NCBI GenBank assembly: GCA_964649745.1
Contig: CAZYQI010000015.1
Coordinates: forward strand, 1 to 64,000
Length of the DNA stretch: 64,000 nucleotides
DNA from: CAZEHS01 sp964649745
Lineage (GTDB): Bacteria; Bacillota; Clostridia; Peptostreptococcales; Acidaminobacteraceae
Direction of reading: 5' to 3'
In this document: positions 1 to 8,255 of the stretch, piece after piece
Layout of the letters: each line of letters starts with the position of its first letter
Position numbering within the stretch: the first letter of the stretch is position 1
Notes under the pieces: generated by a model
Database searches by the model: none
Told to the model about the DNA's origin: nothing
Seen by the model: the letters and a program-made list of their open reading frames with translations, nothing else
Made by a program: the position numbers and the translations under genes

Positions 1-98
1 TTGCAAGGGGTTACAAGCTTTTTTTCTCTTCAAAGTGTCAAAGACGGGATTATAGCATGTTTTTTTATTGGCATCAAACATTAGTTCGCTATTTGGGC

Positions 99-148
99 TT
101 GATTTAGAACGCGTGTTCGGTTATAATCAAATTAACGAACACACGTTC
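99..148 (+). promoter_or_regulatory. SOS promoter with two LexA boxes
   Basis: A -35 TTGATT (99-104) and -10 TATAAT (122-127) are separated by 17 bp. One LexA-type box, GAACGCGTGTTC (107-118), lies inside the spacer and a second, GAACACACGTTC (137-148), lies just downstream. Both fit the Gram-positive GAAC-N4-GTTC consensus exactly. A ribosome binding site (ggaggtg, 150-156) follows, then the ATG at 161. Tight DNA-damage control of the next gene is inferred. Confidence 0.85.
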
Positions 149-160
149 TGGAGGTGCGAG

Positions 161-499
161 ATGAAACGCAAACTTAGAATAGCCAATAAGAGAAGATTCA
201 TAACCGTTATCAGCGCTCTGATCTTCGTACTTGGTGTCATTATTTCCAGCGCGGCAATGATGATGGTGGCCTCGGCCGACGCTCCTGTGATTTGGCAGGA
301 GATAATGGTTAATGAGGGAGATACGCTTTGGGCCATAGCGGAAAAAAGCAGCTCCGAATCAGAGGACATCCGGCTTAAAATCCATGCAATCATCGAAGAA
401 AATAATCTAAGGGGGGCTATTATTTTCCCCGGTGAAACACTTCGGGTTCCGGTATCCGTGCCCTATTCAGAAGATTCCTTGCAGGCTGTGAATTATTGA
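161..499 (+). CDS. YneA-like SOS membrane protein with LysM domain
   Basis: A 112-residue protein with a basic N terminus, one membrane segment (about residues 14-36) and an extracellular LysM domain beginning around VNEGDTLWAIAE. This is the architecture of YneA, the SOS-induced cell-division inhibitor of Bacillus, which binds peptidoglycan through LysM. Two LexA boxes directly upstream support the role. The start at 161 is preferred over an in-frame upstream codon at 68 because it follows a strong ribosome binding site, and the upstream codons would overlap the promoter. In relatives yneA is usually divergent from lexA; the left edge of the window is too short to test that. Function is inferred from architecture and regulation, not close identity. 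Confidence 0.75.
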   Translation: MKRKLRIANKRRFITVISALIFVLGVIISSAAMMMVASADAPVIWQEIMVNEGDTLWAIAEKSSSESEDIRLKIHAIIEENNLRGAIIFPGETLRVPVSVPYSEDSLQAVNY

Positions 500-540
500 T
501 CATTTTTCATTCCGAATCCTATTCTTTATATATGTATTTG

Positions 541-573
541 AACCGTATGGCACACGCCAATACGGTTTTTTTG
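541..573 (+). terminator. rho-independent terminator
   Basis: A stem of aaccgta paired with tacggtt around a 13-nt loop is followed by a run of T. It ends the YneA-like transcript. The remaining bases up to 703 hold no gene I can see. Confidence 0.75.
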
Positions 574-703
574 TTATACTGGAAGAAATCCTGATTAGAG
601 ATGCTCAGCGTTACATTAAGAATACAAAATTCATTGATTTAAGGGATATTTAAGGTTAGATGGTTAAGATGATGGTGGTCGTATTTCATAAAGAGGTGAC
701 ACT

Positions 704-1438
704 TTGATTATTCAATTAAAAGACGTTCATAAGCATTTTGTGCTTGGAAAGCATGAAATAAAAGCGGTAAACGGTGTCACACTGGATTTGAATGAAGGGG
801 ATGTGAACTGTTTCTTAGGAACATCCGGTTCAGGAAAATCGACGATGCTGAACCTTATGGCAGGCTTCGAGAAACCCACCTCCGGCAGTGTCATCGCCAG
901 CGGAATACCGCTTGAAACCTTGGATGAACACGGGTTAGCCGTTTTCAGGCAGCGTTATATTGGCTTCGTATTCCAGTCCTATAACCTGATTGAGTCCCTT
1001 ACGGCGCAGGATAATGTCACACTGCCGCTGACATTCCGCGGTATTGGGAAAAAGGAACGGAACGAAGCAGCACGGGATATGCTTAAACTGGTTGGTTTAG
1101 AGGATTATTTTGATCACAAGCCCTCGCAGATGAGCGGTGGACAGCAGCAGCGCGTCGGTATCGCCAGGGCTCTGGTCTGTAGACCCAAGATATTGTTCGC
1201 CGACGAGCCGACGGGGAATTTGGATACGCACACCCGTGAAGAAATCATCCAACTGATGATATCGGTAGCAAGGAAACAGGGGCAGACGATGATCATCGTA
1301 ACCCATGAGCCCGAAATTGCCCGTTATGCGGATCGAATTCTTCATATGAAGGACGGCATAGTGGAGCAGGATATTCGCAACACCCCAATACTTGAGATAA
1401 AAACGGAGGACGTTGAAAATGCGCAGTTGTTGGATTAA
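704..1438 (+). CDS. ABC transporter ATP-binding protein, MacB/LolD type
   Basis: A 244-residue cytoplasmic ATPase. It has Walker A GTSGSGKST, the signature MSGGQQQRVGIAR, and Walker B ILFADEPTGNLD with the conserved H-loop IIVTHEPE. The DEPTGNLD form is typical of the MacB/LolD/FtsE family, which drives mechanotransmission permeases rather than classic import. The start is TTG at 704, eight bases after agaggtg; no better ATG is available. The next two genes overlap and encode a large extracytoplasmic protein and a MacB-type permease, so the three probably form one export or envelope-stress complex. Substrate unknown. Confidence 0.9.
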   Translation: MIIQLKDVHKHFVLGKHEIKAVNGVTLDLNEGDVNCFLGTSGSGKSTMLNLMAGFEKPTSGSVIASGIPLETLDEHGLAVFRQRYIGFVFQSYNLIESLTAQDNVTLPLTFRGIGKKERNEAARDMLKLVGLEDYFDHKPSQMSGGQQQRVGIARALVCRPKILFADEPTGNLDTHTREEIIQLMISVARKQGQTMIIVTHEPEIARYADRILHMKDGIVEQDIRNTPILEIKTEDVENAQLLD

Positions 1439-3422
1439 AGCGGTATCCTGCCTGATGGCAGCATTGATTGTACTGGCACCTATGAGTACGTTGAGTTTTG
1501 CAGGCAGTGCAGAGACCCCGGACATCCTGGTGGGTTATCAGATGGGCACCCCGACAATGGTGGCTGGAACTACCGTTAACCTCTCCATACCGATTACAAA
1601 TCGCACCAGTGTTGAAATCGAGTCTATAATTGCATCGATGGATGACCCTTCTAAATATCCCTTTGAAATACAATCAATGAGCAGTGCCGCCTCTGCTATA
1701 TATTTGGGCCCAACAGATTCAAAATTGATGGTTCTGCCGTTAAAAATTTTGAAGACTGCTGAACCGAAGACGTATGGCATTACACTGAATTTTGACTACA
1801 AAACATCGGATGGCTCAAAGGGCACGATAACCAAGACAATCTATATTAAAATTACGAACAACCTTAACCTACCCAAGCTGGAAATACGCAATACGGATAT
1901 TGAGGGGGGCTATATTGGAGCAGGGGAAAAGGCCACTGTTTTTTTTGATGTACTGAACAGTGGGGACGTACCTCTAAAGGATATCAAGGTAGCCTTCAAG
2001 GATCTTGGCACGGGCCTCCTCCCGGCTAATGGCGACCGTACCGCGACGATTTCCCAACTGGCTGAAAAACGCACCCAGCGCATCACGTTCGAGCTTAAGG
2101 CAGAGGATAAAGCAGAGACTAAATCGTATGTCCAAACTCTGGAACTGTCCTATAAAGATGAATATGACAAGAGTTACACCCTTGAGAAGAAGGTTTACAT
2201 ACCTGTTCGCAAATCCACTGATCAGGTTTTGGATCTCAGTCTTGCAAACATTAAGGTTCCCGGTGGGGCTAAAGCAGGCAGCGATTTTACCGTTTCCTTC
2301 GATTTGGCCAATCATTCGCAGTTCGTTCTGCAAAATGTGACAGCCAAGCTGGAGGCAGATCCGGGAATGCTTTCAAAATCAGCCCCCGTACAACAGGCTA
2401 AAAAAATTGAAGCAGGAAAATCCTACCCCTTCAGCTTTAAGCTTTTCTCCAAGTCCGACCTGGAGGCGAAAAGCTATCCGGTTAAGGCGGTTATCAGCTA
2501 TGAGATCGGTACCGGAAATGAACAGAAAACCTATTATGAATATCTCAATGTTGACATAACCGGAGGCTCTGGGAAGACAACTCCCAGGGTGATGGTCAGC
2601 AACTACAGCTACGGAAGCGGACCGGTTCTTGCCAATCAGGAATTTCCTCTGAAGCTTTCCTTCAGCAATACCAATCAATCAAAGCCTATCTATAATGCAA
2701 AGATCACCCTGGTCTCGGCAGAGAACATCTTCACTCCAGTGAATGCCTCCAACTCGTTTTTCATCAGCACCATCGGGGCAGGGGGAACGCTTACCCGGGA
2801 TATTTCACTAATGGCGGATTACGCTGCCAAGCCCAAGAACTACCCGGTGGAAGTGAAGATCGAATATGAGGATGCGGACGGGAAGGCCTTCACACAGTCA
2901 GATACCATCAGCATACCGGTTATGCAGGAGCTGGTTCCCAGGCTTTCCAAGATTGAAATCCCCACCATCAGCAATATCAATACCCCTACCCAGATGTCCC
3001 TGACCGTCTTCAATATCGGCAAGGCCGAAATACGGAATATTTTTGTAACCATCACCGGGGATAACATCACCAGCGACCAGGGAGAAGTCTATCTTGGGAA
3101 TATCGGCGAGGGAAGCGACACCTATTTTGACGGCAACTTCACCCCCACCGCATTGGGAGAGCAGAAGGGAACCGTTCATATCAAGTATCAGGACGGCTCC
3201 GGGAAAGAATTTGAAATAACCCATGAATTCACCACCACCGTTGAGGAAATGCCGCCCATGGAGCCTGGCATGGATGGGATGCCTCCTGAGGAGAATCCCG
3301 GGGATAAATGGGTGAAATGGATCAAGATCGGGGCAGGGCTTTTGTTGGGAGTTGGGGTGATTTTCTTCGGAATCCGGTTCTATAAGCGTAGAAAATCCCT
3401 GAAGCAGGCGGATAAGCTATGA
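1419..3422 (+). CDS. Secreted CARDB/COG1361-type surface protein of the ABC system
   Basis: About 667 residues: an N-terminal signal peptide (hydrophobic segment near residues 8-28), at least four tandem immunoglobulin-like beta domains with the recurring pattern of N-G-V/E followed by I-x-N-V (CARDB or COG1361 S-layer type), a Met/Pro/Glu-rich linker, and a C-terminal membrane segment followed by a basic tail RRKSLK. ATG 1419 is chosen over TTG 1413 because ggagga is correctly spaced only from the ATG. It overlaps the ATPase gene by 20 bp and the permease gene by 4 bp, so translational coupling is likely. It probably acts outside the membrane as the partner of the MacB-like permease. No catalytic motif is visible. 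Confidence 0.8.
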   Translation: MRSCWIKAVSCLMAALIVLAPMSTLSFAGSAETPDILVGYQMGTPTMVAGTTVNLSIPITNRTSVEIESIIASMDDPSKYPFEIQSMSSAASAIYLGPTDSKLMVLPLKILKTAEPKTYGITLNFDYKTSDGSKGTITKTIYIKITNNLNLPKLEIRNTDIEGGYIGAGEKATVFFDVLNSGDVPLKDIKVAFKDLGTGLLPANGDRTATISQLAEKRTQRITFELKAEDKAETKSYVQTLELSYKDEYDKSYTLEKKVYIPVRKSTDQVLDLSLANIKVPGGAKAGSDFTVSFDLANHSQFVLQNVTAKLEADPGMLSKSAPVQQAKKIEAGKSYPFSFKLFSKSDLEAKSYPVKAVISYEIGTGNEQKTYYEYLNVDITGGSGKTTPRVMVSNYSYGSGPVLANQEFPLKLSFSNTNQSKPIYNAKITLVSAENIFTPVNASNSFFISTIGAGGTLTRDISLMADYAAKPKNYPVEVKIEYEDADGKAFTQSDTISIPVMQELVPRLSKIEIPTISNINTPTQMSLTVFNIGKAEIRNIFVTITGDNITSDQGEVYLGNIGEGSDTYFDGNFTPTALGEQKGTVHIKYQDGSGKEFEITHEFTTTVEEMPPMEPGMDGMPPEENPGDKWVKWIKIGAGLLLGVGVIFFGIRFYKRRKSLKQADKL

Positions 3423-4765
3423 TGAGACCTGATGACCTTTTCAGCATTGGGGTCAACAACCTTATTAAACGGAAGCTGCGTACCTTCCTTACCCTTCTTG
3501 GTGTTGTCATCGGAACCGCAGCAATCGTCGTGTTGGTATCCCTCAGCAACGGCATGGATGAGAGCTTTAAGGACCAGATCGAGCAAATGGGCAGCCTGAA
3601 CAATATCGATGTCATGAGGCCCTATGGCAACAGTCCGGGCCCTTCCGGTAAGAATGGCGCAAAGCTCAAGCTGGACGATAAGGCATTAAAAACCTTAGAG
3701 GCCATTCCTCATGTTGAAGCAGTATTGCCTGTCAAAGAAACCTACATGCGGATATGGGTTGGCCGCCAGGTAGCGGACAAGTCCATCATCGGAACCGATC
3801 TTTCCAAGCTTGAAATTTTCGGTGCAAAATTGCTGAAAGGCCATTCTGCCAATGCGCAGAACACGGTTCTGTTCGGCTTCTCAGCGGATCAGGATTTTTA
3901 TAACCCCAGAGATCAGGGCAACATGGGGATGGGAGGCGGTTGGACCGAGCCCCCCAAGCCCGGTGAAGAAGTGCCCTATACCCCCAAACTCAACCTGATG
4001 ACCAAGCTGATCCTGACGGCGGATTACGATTATCCGGACAATCGCAACAGTACGCCGGACCAAAAAAAGGCTAAAAAGTTCAAGGCCAAAGGGGTAGGGG
4101 TCCTTACCCGTACGGGCAATTATTCCATCGATTACAGCGCGTACGTATCACTTAAAACCCTGAAGCAGATGATCAAGGAGGATGCAAAGCTTCTGGATAA
4201 CCGGGATGCCATACGAAACCTGGAACAGTATGACCGTATGATCGTACGGGTTGATGATATCGAGTATGCAGCAGAAGTGCAAAAACAAATAAAGACCATG
4301 GGCTACGAAGCCAACAGCCTGATGGATATCATCAATGAAATGAAAAAAACAAGCCAGGTGATGAAGCTGGTTCTGGGCGGAATAGGAGCGGTCAGTCTTC
4401 TGGTTGCAGCCATCGGAATAGCCAATACCATGGTTATGAGCATTTATGAACGAACCCGGGAGATAGGGGTCATGAAGGTTATCGGAGCCGACCTTGTGGA
4501 TATACGGAATATCTTCCTGGTGGAATCCGGACTGATCGGACTCACCGGAGGGATTATCGGCGTTGTCCTCAGTTACGGGGTCTCTGCCATCATCAACATG
4601 ATTGCCGGCAGCCAGATGGGGGGCCAACAGATCTCTCTGATCGATTTAAAGCTGGTGCTTTTCGGAATTGCATTCTCAACAGGCATTGGTCTGCTTTCCG
4701 GCTATTCGCCGGCAAACCGCGCCATGAAGCTTTCTGTACTGAATGCGCTGAGGAATAATGCGTAG
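3419..4765 (+). CDS. ABC transporter permease, MacB/FtsX family
   Basis: A 448-residue membrane protein with the MacB layout: one N-terminal membrane helix after a basic KRKLRT segment, a periplasm-like extracytoplasmic domain (about 45-310), then three C-terminal helices (FtsX domain) containing YERTREIGVMKVIGA, the family signature. The extracellular domain has a Gly/Pro-rich insertion around residues 165-185. It is translationally coupled to the preceding gene. In this family the ATPase drives movement of the extracellular domain rather than transport through a channel. It is the last gene of the operon. Confidence 0.88.
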   Translation: MMRPDDLFSIGVNNLIKRKLRTFLTLLGVVIGTAAIVVLVSLSNGMDESFKDQIEQMGSLNNIDVMRPYGNSPGPSGKNGAKLKLDDKALKTLEAIPHVEAVLPVKETYMRIWVGRQVADKSIIGTDLSKLEIFGAKLLKGHSANAQNTVLFGFSADQDFYNPRDQGNMGMGGGWTEPPKPGEEVPYTPKLNLMTKLILTADYDYPDNRNSTPDQKKAKKFKAKGVGVLTRTGNYSIDYSAYVSLKTLKQMIKEDAKLLDNRDAIRNLEQYDRMIVRVDDIEYAAEVQKQIKTMGYEANSLMDIINEMKKTSQVMKLVLGGIGAVSLLVAAIGIANTMVMSIYERTREIGVMKVIGADLVDIRNIFLVESGLIGLTGGIIGVVLSYGVSAIINMIAGSQMGGQQISLIDLKLVLFGIAFSTGIGLLSGYSPANRAMKLSVLNALRNNA

Positions 4766-4787
4766 AAATGCCAATAATAAAAACATT

Positions 4788-5024
4788 TAGCCACAGATGT
4801 CGCAGATGAAGGACGATGGATTCTCACTAATCCTCTAATCTGCAATTCTGTGGCTATTTTCTGTATAATGATAGGTTCAACACGTGGAGAAGATACCAAG
4901 CTTTGCTGAGACGAGAGTCATGGAGTAAAGCGCAGAAACAAGATTGTCGCGCTGCACTCGCAATGACCGAACATAAACCTTTTCATCTGCATTCATCGGT
5001 TTTCATCTGCGTCATCTGCGGCTA
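4788..5024. repeat. Intergenic inverted-repeat element, copy A
   Basis: The left end TAGCCACAGATGTCGCAGAT is matched in inverted orientation by the right end ending at 5024 (21 of 23 bases). An internal copy of the right end (ATTCTGTGGCTA) finishes at 4856. Shorter relatives occur at 43484-43563 and 54204-54291. The right end overlaps the last codons of the recombinase gene on the minus strand. No transposase is encoded, so it resembles a non-autonomous MITE-like or REP-like repeat. Confidence 0.65.
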
Positions 5025-6168
5025 AAGGTTTTCCCTTATCCTTTTCTTCGTCCTGTGGCAGCACCTCATACTGATTGATTAGATCCCGTTTGGCATGGCG
5101 CTTGTGGGCGGAGTAGAGCTGTGTGGTCGTTACATTGTCGTGATCCAGCAGGTTTTGCACATCAAAAATGGAGAAGCCGTATTCGATGAGCGAAGTTGCG
5201 GCTGTAGCCCGTAGCTTATGGGGGCTGTATCCGCTGTGACGGTCGGTTTCCATGGCCAAAGAGGTATACTTCTTAACCAGAATCCGGATGGCCTGTTCCG
5301 TCATTCTGGTTTTTTGGAGTGACAGGAAAAGCGCATCCTTATATTCTTCAAGCAGCTCGCTGGCTTTCGGCCGTTCCAGCTCGATGTATTCCTTCACCAC
5401 CTGTTCACAGGTTTTATTGATGGGCATCAGCGCTTCTTTTCCGCGTTTTCGATAGATGCGGAATTCCTCCCGGGTGTAATTGAAGGAGGATAAATTGAGC
5501 TGCTGCAGCTCTTTCAGCCGCAGTCCATACGTAACGAAAAGGGCCAGTATGGCCCGATCGCGGTATCGGGTTTTCTTCCAGTAGGTCCGTTCCTTATCGG
5601 TAAGCCCCTCGCCGGACATCACCGTTTCCAGCATTTTGTTGACCTCTTCAATCTCCAACCGTTTAATGGCATCCGGTTGACGTTTCGGCAGCTTGATGGG
5701 GTTGAAGCCATCGGTGATATTTACAGGAAATGCTTCAGATCGAAAGTGAAATTTGAAAAACACAGATAGGGAAGACCGCTTTCGGGAAAGGGAACGGGAG
5801 TGGTTCTCCAACAGCGTTTTCTGCCCCTCCAGCTCCAGAAAGTAACGGGTCAGATAATCCAGATACCAGTTCACATCTCTCGCCTTAAGCTTTGAAATCT
5901 CGGCTAAGGCTATATCTTCCGGGGTTTCCGCCTGGGTCAGTTCCGTTTCACGGATCAGATACTGAAAGAAGTACAGAAGGTCCTGAAGATAAGCCCGCCG
6001 GCTTGTAATGGAAACGGAACCCTTCAAATAGATGAAATAATCTCTCAACCAATTGGGGAATCTGGATTCCAAAACAATACACTCGTCCAGTATCCGGTTT
6101 TCATACCTTACGACATTGGTGGGTTTATCACTTTTGTTCTGAATGTGGTACTTTTTATCATTATCCAT
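4993..6168 (-). CDS. Tyrosine recombinase, XerC/XerD-like
   Basis: A 391-residue tyrosine recombinase with an N-terminal SAM-like core-binding domain (about 38-145) and a C-terminal catalytic domain. The active-site set is visible: Arg217 (YGLRLKEL), Lys in the beta hairpin near 242, His317 and Arg320 (PHKLR), His343 (LDHDN) and the nucleophile Tyr352 (TQLYSAH). The last residues (PLAADDADENR) lie inside inverted-repeat element A, so the repeat appears to have replaced the original C terminus. It is divergent from the next gene and close to the prophage left boundary, but its host-like composition suggests a resident chromosomal recombinase. It could still be the enzyme that integrates the neighbouring element. 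Confidence 0.85.
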   Translation of the reverse strand: MDNDKKYHIQNKSDKPTNVVRYENRILDECIVLESRFPNWLRDYFIYLKGSVSITSRRAYLQDLLYFFQYLIRETELTQAETPEDIALAEISKLKARDVNWYLDYLTRYFLELEGQKTLLENHSRSLSRKRSSLSVFFKFHFRSEAFPVNITDGFNPIKLPKRQPDAIKRLEIEEVNKMLETVMSGEGLTDKERTYWKKTRYRDRAILALFVTYGLRLKELQQLNLSSFNYTREEFRIYRKRGKEALMPINKTCEQVVKEYIELERPKASELLEEYKDALFLSLQKTRMTEQAIRILVKKYTSLAMETDRHSGYSPHKLRATAATSLIEYGFSIFDVQNLLDHDNVTTTQLYSAHKRHAKRDLINQYEVLPQDEEKDKGKPLAADDADENR

Positions 6169-6222
6169 TGCGTCACCATCCGTGGTATAATATGGTTATC
6201 GAAGAGAAGGGAAGTAACCTCG

Positions 6223-6624
6223 ATGACAAACCTTCGAAGTCTGGTCATTTCAATTGCGGTGCTTATCCTGATGGTTGGTGTGGCCGTACCGATTTTCAAT
6301 ACCATTCAGGAAGAACGGGTTAATTTGGCATTCTTTGAGCTTATGGAATCGGAAATCTTGGAAACCGGAGGTTCAAAGGTCCGTTTGGATGAAAGCAATG
6401 AACCCTTTGTGTATCTTATGAAACAACCTAAACAAGCTTTAAAAAAATGTCTCCGCTATGAAACGGAAAATCCTGACGCTGAAAATCTCCTGTTAAATAC
6501 AACCCTGGGCATGATGGCGTATCGGCAAATCCATGATCAGGAATTTGCACTGGACGGGCTCAGTTTAAATGAAACAGTGAAAAAACAGGATCCAAAGCTT
6601 TACGAACAACTGACGAAAAAATAG
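6223..6624 (+). CDS. Small membrane-anchored protein of unknown function
   Basis: 133 residues with one N-terminal hydrophobic segment (about residues 6-24) and a soluble, mostly helical remainder. I do not recognise the family. ATG 6223 is chosen because the hydrophobic segment then forms a normal N-terminal anchor; an in-frame upstream start (6145) would overlap the divergent recombinase gene. The 55-bp divergent intergenic region contains TATAAT at 6186-6191. Its stop codon is about 130 bp from the prophage left repeat. Confidence 0.55.
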   Translation: MTNLRSLVISIAVLILMVGVAVPIFNTIQEERVNLAFFELMESEILETGGSKVRLDESNEPFVYLMKQPKQALKKCLRYETENPDAENLLLNTTLGMMAYRQIHDQEFALDGLSLNETVKKQDPKLYEQLTKK

Positions 6625-6756
6625 AGACGCTGTACAATTGAATGCCTGAATAGAAAGCAATGATTTCTACACCATAGTCCTTAAGAATCATTCCAACCAA
6701 TTGTTTGGTATCATTTTATCGCATTTTATTAAACGGTGCAACAACTGTTTCGCAAA

Positions 6757-6776
6757 TATACATTTAATAACTAGTT
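6757..6776 (+). repeat. Putative att site, left copy
   Basis: TATACATTTAATAACTAGTT, matching 15387-15406 at 19 of 20 positions and lying 8630 bp from it. The inward flank (gttgaaaggt, then aaaatag) also resembles the inverted inward flank of the right copy, so each site has a palindromic tendency. The region from 6625 to 6911 around it has no gene. Confidence 0.55.
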
Positions 6777-6911
6777 GAAAGGTTAAAATAAAATAGACCC
6801 TCTAGCGCGTCCTTAGAAACTCCTCCATCAGAAAACATTTATTTGCCTTCATACTACTCCCGGATATTATCCCCTGTAAATGCAAATGTTTTTGCACCCC
6901 CATAGAATAAA

Positions 6912-6940
6912 TGAAAACCCCTGCATCTGCAAGGGTTTCA
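6912..6940 (-). terminator. Terminator of the phage late operon
   Basis: A 13-bp stem (TGAAAACCCCTGCA with TGCAAGGGTTTCA) directly downstream of the lysozyme gene on the minus strand, followed by an AT-rich tract. It marks the end of the late transcript. Confidence 0.75.
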
Positions 6941-6954
6941 TTTTGTGAATATTT

Positions 6955-7578
6955 TTAGTCAGATAGCATTCCCATCATTAGGACAGCGGCACCGCCCAAC
7001 AGGATCACATACGGCAGATTCTTATTCGATCCCACCGCAACTTCACCGGATCCATTTGAATAAAGGTCTTTCAATTTCGCGGTTCCTTCCAGGCTGGCCA
7101 CCGTGCCGCCCTGGTCATACTTCCAAAGCTCATTTGCCCGAATCGTAGCAATCAGGGAATCACCTGGAACACCACCGGTCCCTTTGTACTGTCCCGCAGC
7201 GTATCCGGATACACCCATAGCCCTGGCATCATCCACCAGACCTTCCGTCTTTGCCGCAGCTCTCACTCCATCATACCGCTTGTTTTTCATGACGGTCACA
7301 TAGTCTTTCACGTAACCGTCAAGGTTCCCATACACCATGTAATACCCGCCTTCATTGGTCGGTCTTGGCTCCATCCGGATTGCGTTTGACCAGGACGGAG
7401 GCGTGGGAGATCCATATGATATTCCACCCACGTTATTTCGTGTCCGGAAGCCTTTTGACGTACCCCACGCCGATTCTATCCCCCACTGTGCAAGGATCAA
7501 ACTCACCGGAACCCCCGTTTGCTGACTTGCCGCCCTGGCATAAGGGGCCATTTGCTCAAGGAATTGTTGCTGTGCCAT
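6955..7578 (-). CDS. Membrane-anchored glucosaminidase (virion lysozyme/endolysin)
   Basis: 207 residues. Residues about 5-150 form a glucosaminidase (FlgJ/LYZ2, PF01832-type) domain with the catalytic Glu35 in AQWGIESAWG and the conserved NNVGGI. A Gly/Ser-rich linker follows, and the protein ends in a hydrophobic anchor YVILLGGAAVLMMGMLSD. A C-terminal anchor is unusual for a free endolysin but common for virion-associated lytic enzymes of internal-membrane phages such as PRD1. The anchor resembles that of the 249-residue protein at 8256-9005. It cleaves peptidoglycan glycan chains, probably during entry or release. Last gene of the late operon. Confidence 0.85.
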   Translation of the reverse strand: MAQQQFLEQMAPYARAASQQTGVPVSLILAQWGIESAWGTSKGFRTRNNVGGISYGSPTPPSWSNAIRMEPRPTNEGGYYMVYGNLDGYVKDYVTVMKNKRYDGVRAAAKTEGLVDDARAMGVSGYAAGQYKGTGGVPGDSLIATIRANELWKYDQGGTVASLEGTAKLKDLYSNGSGEVAVGSNKNLPYVILLGGAAVLMMGMLSD

Positions 7579-7739
7579 TACGCACCTACCTTTTCACACA
7601 GCCGGACCATAACCGCAGTCTGCTCCGCTATGATTTCACTGTTTTCCTTGATGGTCTTATTCAGCGTGATCAGGGAGTAAGTCGCCACCGCAATGGGAAA
7701 CCCCACTTGCGATATCATCTGTACCAGGTCCATGTCCAT
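7578..7739 (-). CDS. Small YvrJ/holin-like membrane protein
   Basis: A 53-residue gene in a gap. ATG at 7739 follows an excellent ribosome binding site (gggggatct) and the TAA overlaps the ATG of the lysozyme gene, so translation is coupled. The sequence begins MDMDLVQMISQVGFPIAVAT, with a short hydrophobic segment and a charged helical tail, close to the YvrJ family of tiny Firmicutes phage membrane proteins. Position next to the lysozyme suggests a holin or accessory lysis role, which is inference. Confidence 0.7.
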   Translation of the reverse strand: MDMDLVQMISQVGFPIAVATYSLITLNKTIKENSEIIAEQTAVMVRLCEKVGA

Positions 7740-7747
7740 AGATCCCC

Positions 7748-7933
7748 CTACAGTTGAATGTCGAGCATCTTCCCGACCTTGAGCTTGATGTTATTGTTCT
7801 GTACGATCAACAGACCGATAAGGCCCACGAAGAACAAAGGATTTCGCATCATCTGGATCACGCCCCACTGGAACAGATCCATCCCCGCTACAGCTGATTG
7901 CCCCAATTCGTCTACAATTTCTTTACTACCCAT
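7748..7933 (-). CDS. Single-span phage membrane protein, 61 aa
   Basis: 61 residues with one strongly hydrophobic segment (NPLFFVGLIGLLIVQ, about 31-45) and a short basic C-terminal tail. ATG 7933 (MGSKEIVDEL) sits after aaggagg and overlaps the stop of the upstream gene; a longer in-frame version would read into that gene. No family recognised. Small one-span proteins of this kind commonly populate the internal membrane of tailless phages. Confidence 0.65.
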   Translation of the reverse strand: MGSKEIVDELGQSAVAGMDLFQWGVIQMMRNPLFFVGLIGLLIVQNNNIKLKVGKMLDIQL

Positions 7934-8222
7934 GCTTTCTAACCTCCTTCGGTTCCAGTATAAAAGCTTCAATATTTTCAAGTTTCTTTTTCATTGCAGC
8001 TTGACCCGACCACATCCATATTATGATCACAAATTGAATGGCCAACGCTATCAATATTATAGTCATGTAAGTCTGTAGATTTTGCACGAACTGAGTCAGA
8101 GACTGTATTTCATGATTCAAGGCCGTTAAACTTGATGAAATTTCAGTTGATTTATCCCATACAAGCTTTAGATTTTTATCCATAGCATCAAACCATTGAG
8201 TAAAATCGTTTAACCAGTTCAT
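7926..8222 (-). CDS. Coiled-coil/transmembrane phage protein, 98 aa
   Basis: 98 residues: an N-terminal helix rich in Trp and Asp (MNWLNDFTQWFDAMDKN), a coiled-coil-like stretch to about residue 50, one membrane helix (MTIILIALAIQFVIIIWMW) and a basic cytoplasmic tail. ATG 8222 follows ggaggtacgtt. Just upstream, gaaagtg and cactttc form a loose hairpin across the end of the previous gene. Role unknown; candidate membrane component or holin. Confidence 0.68.
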   Translation of the reverse strand: MNWLNDFTQWFDAMDKNLKLVWDKSTEISSSLTALNHEIQSLTQFVQNLQTYMTIILIALAIQFVIIIWMWSGQAAMKKKLENIEAFILEPKEVRKHG

Positions 8223-8255
8223 AACGTACCTCCGAAAGTGTTTTTTTCCAGTTTA

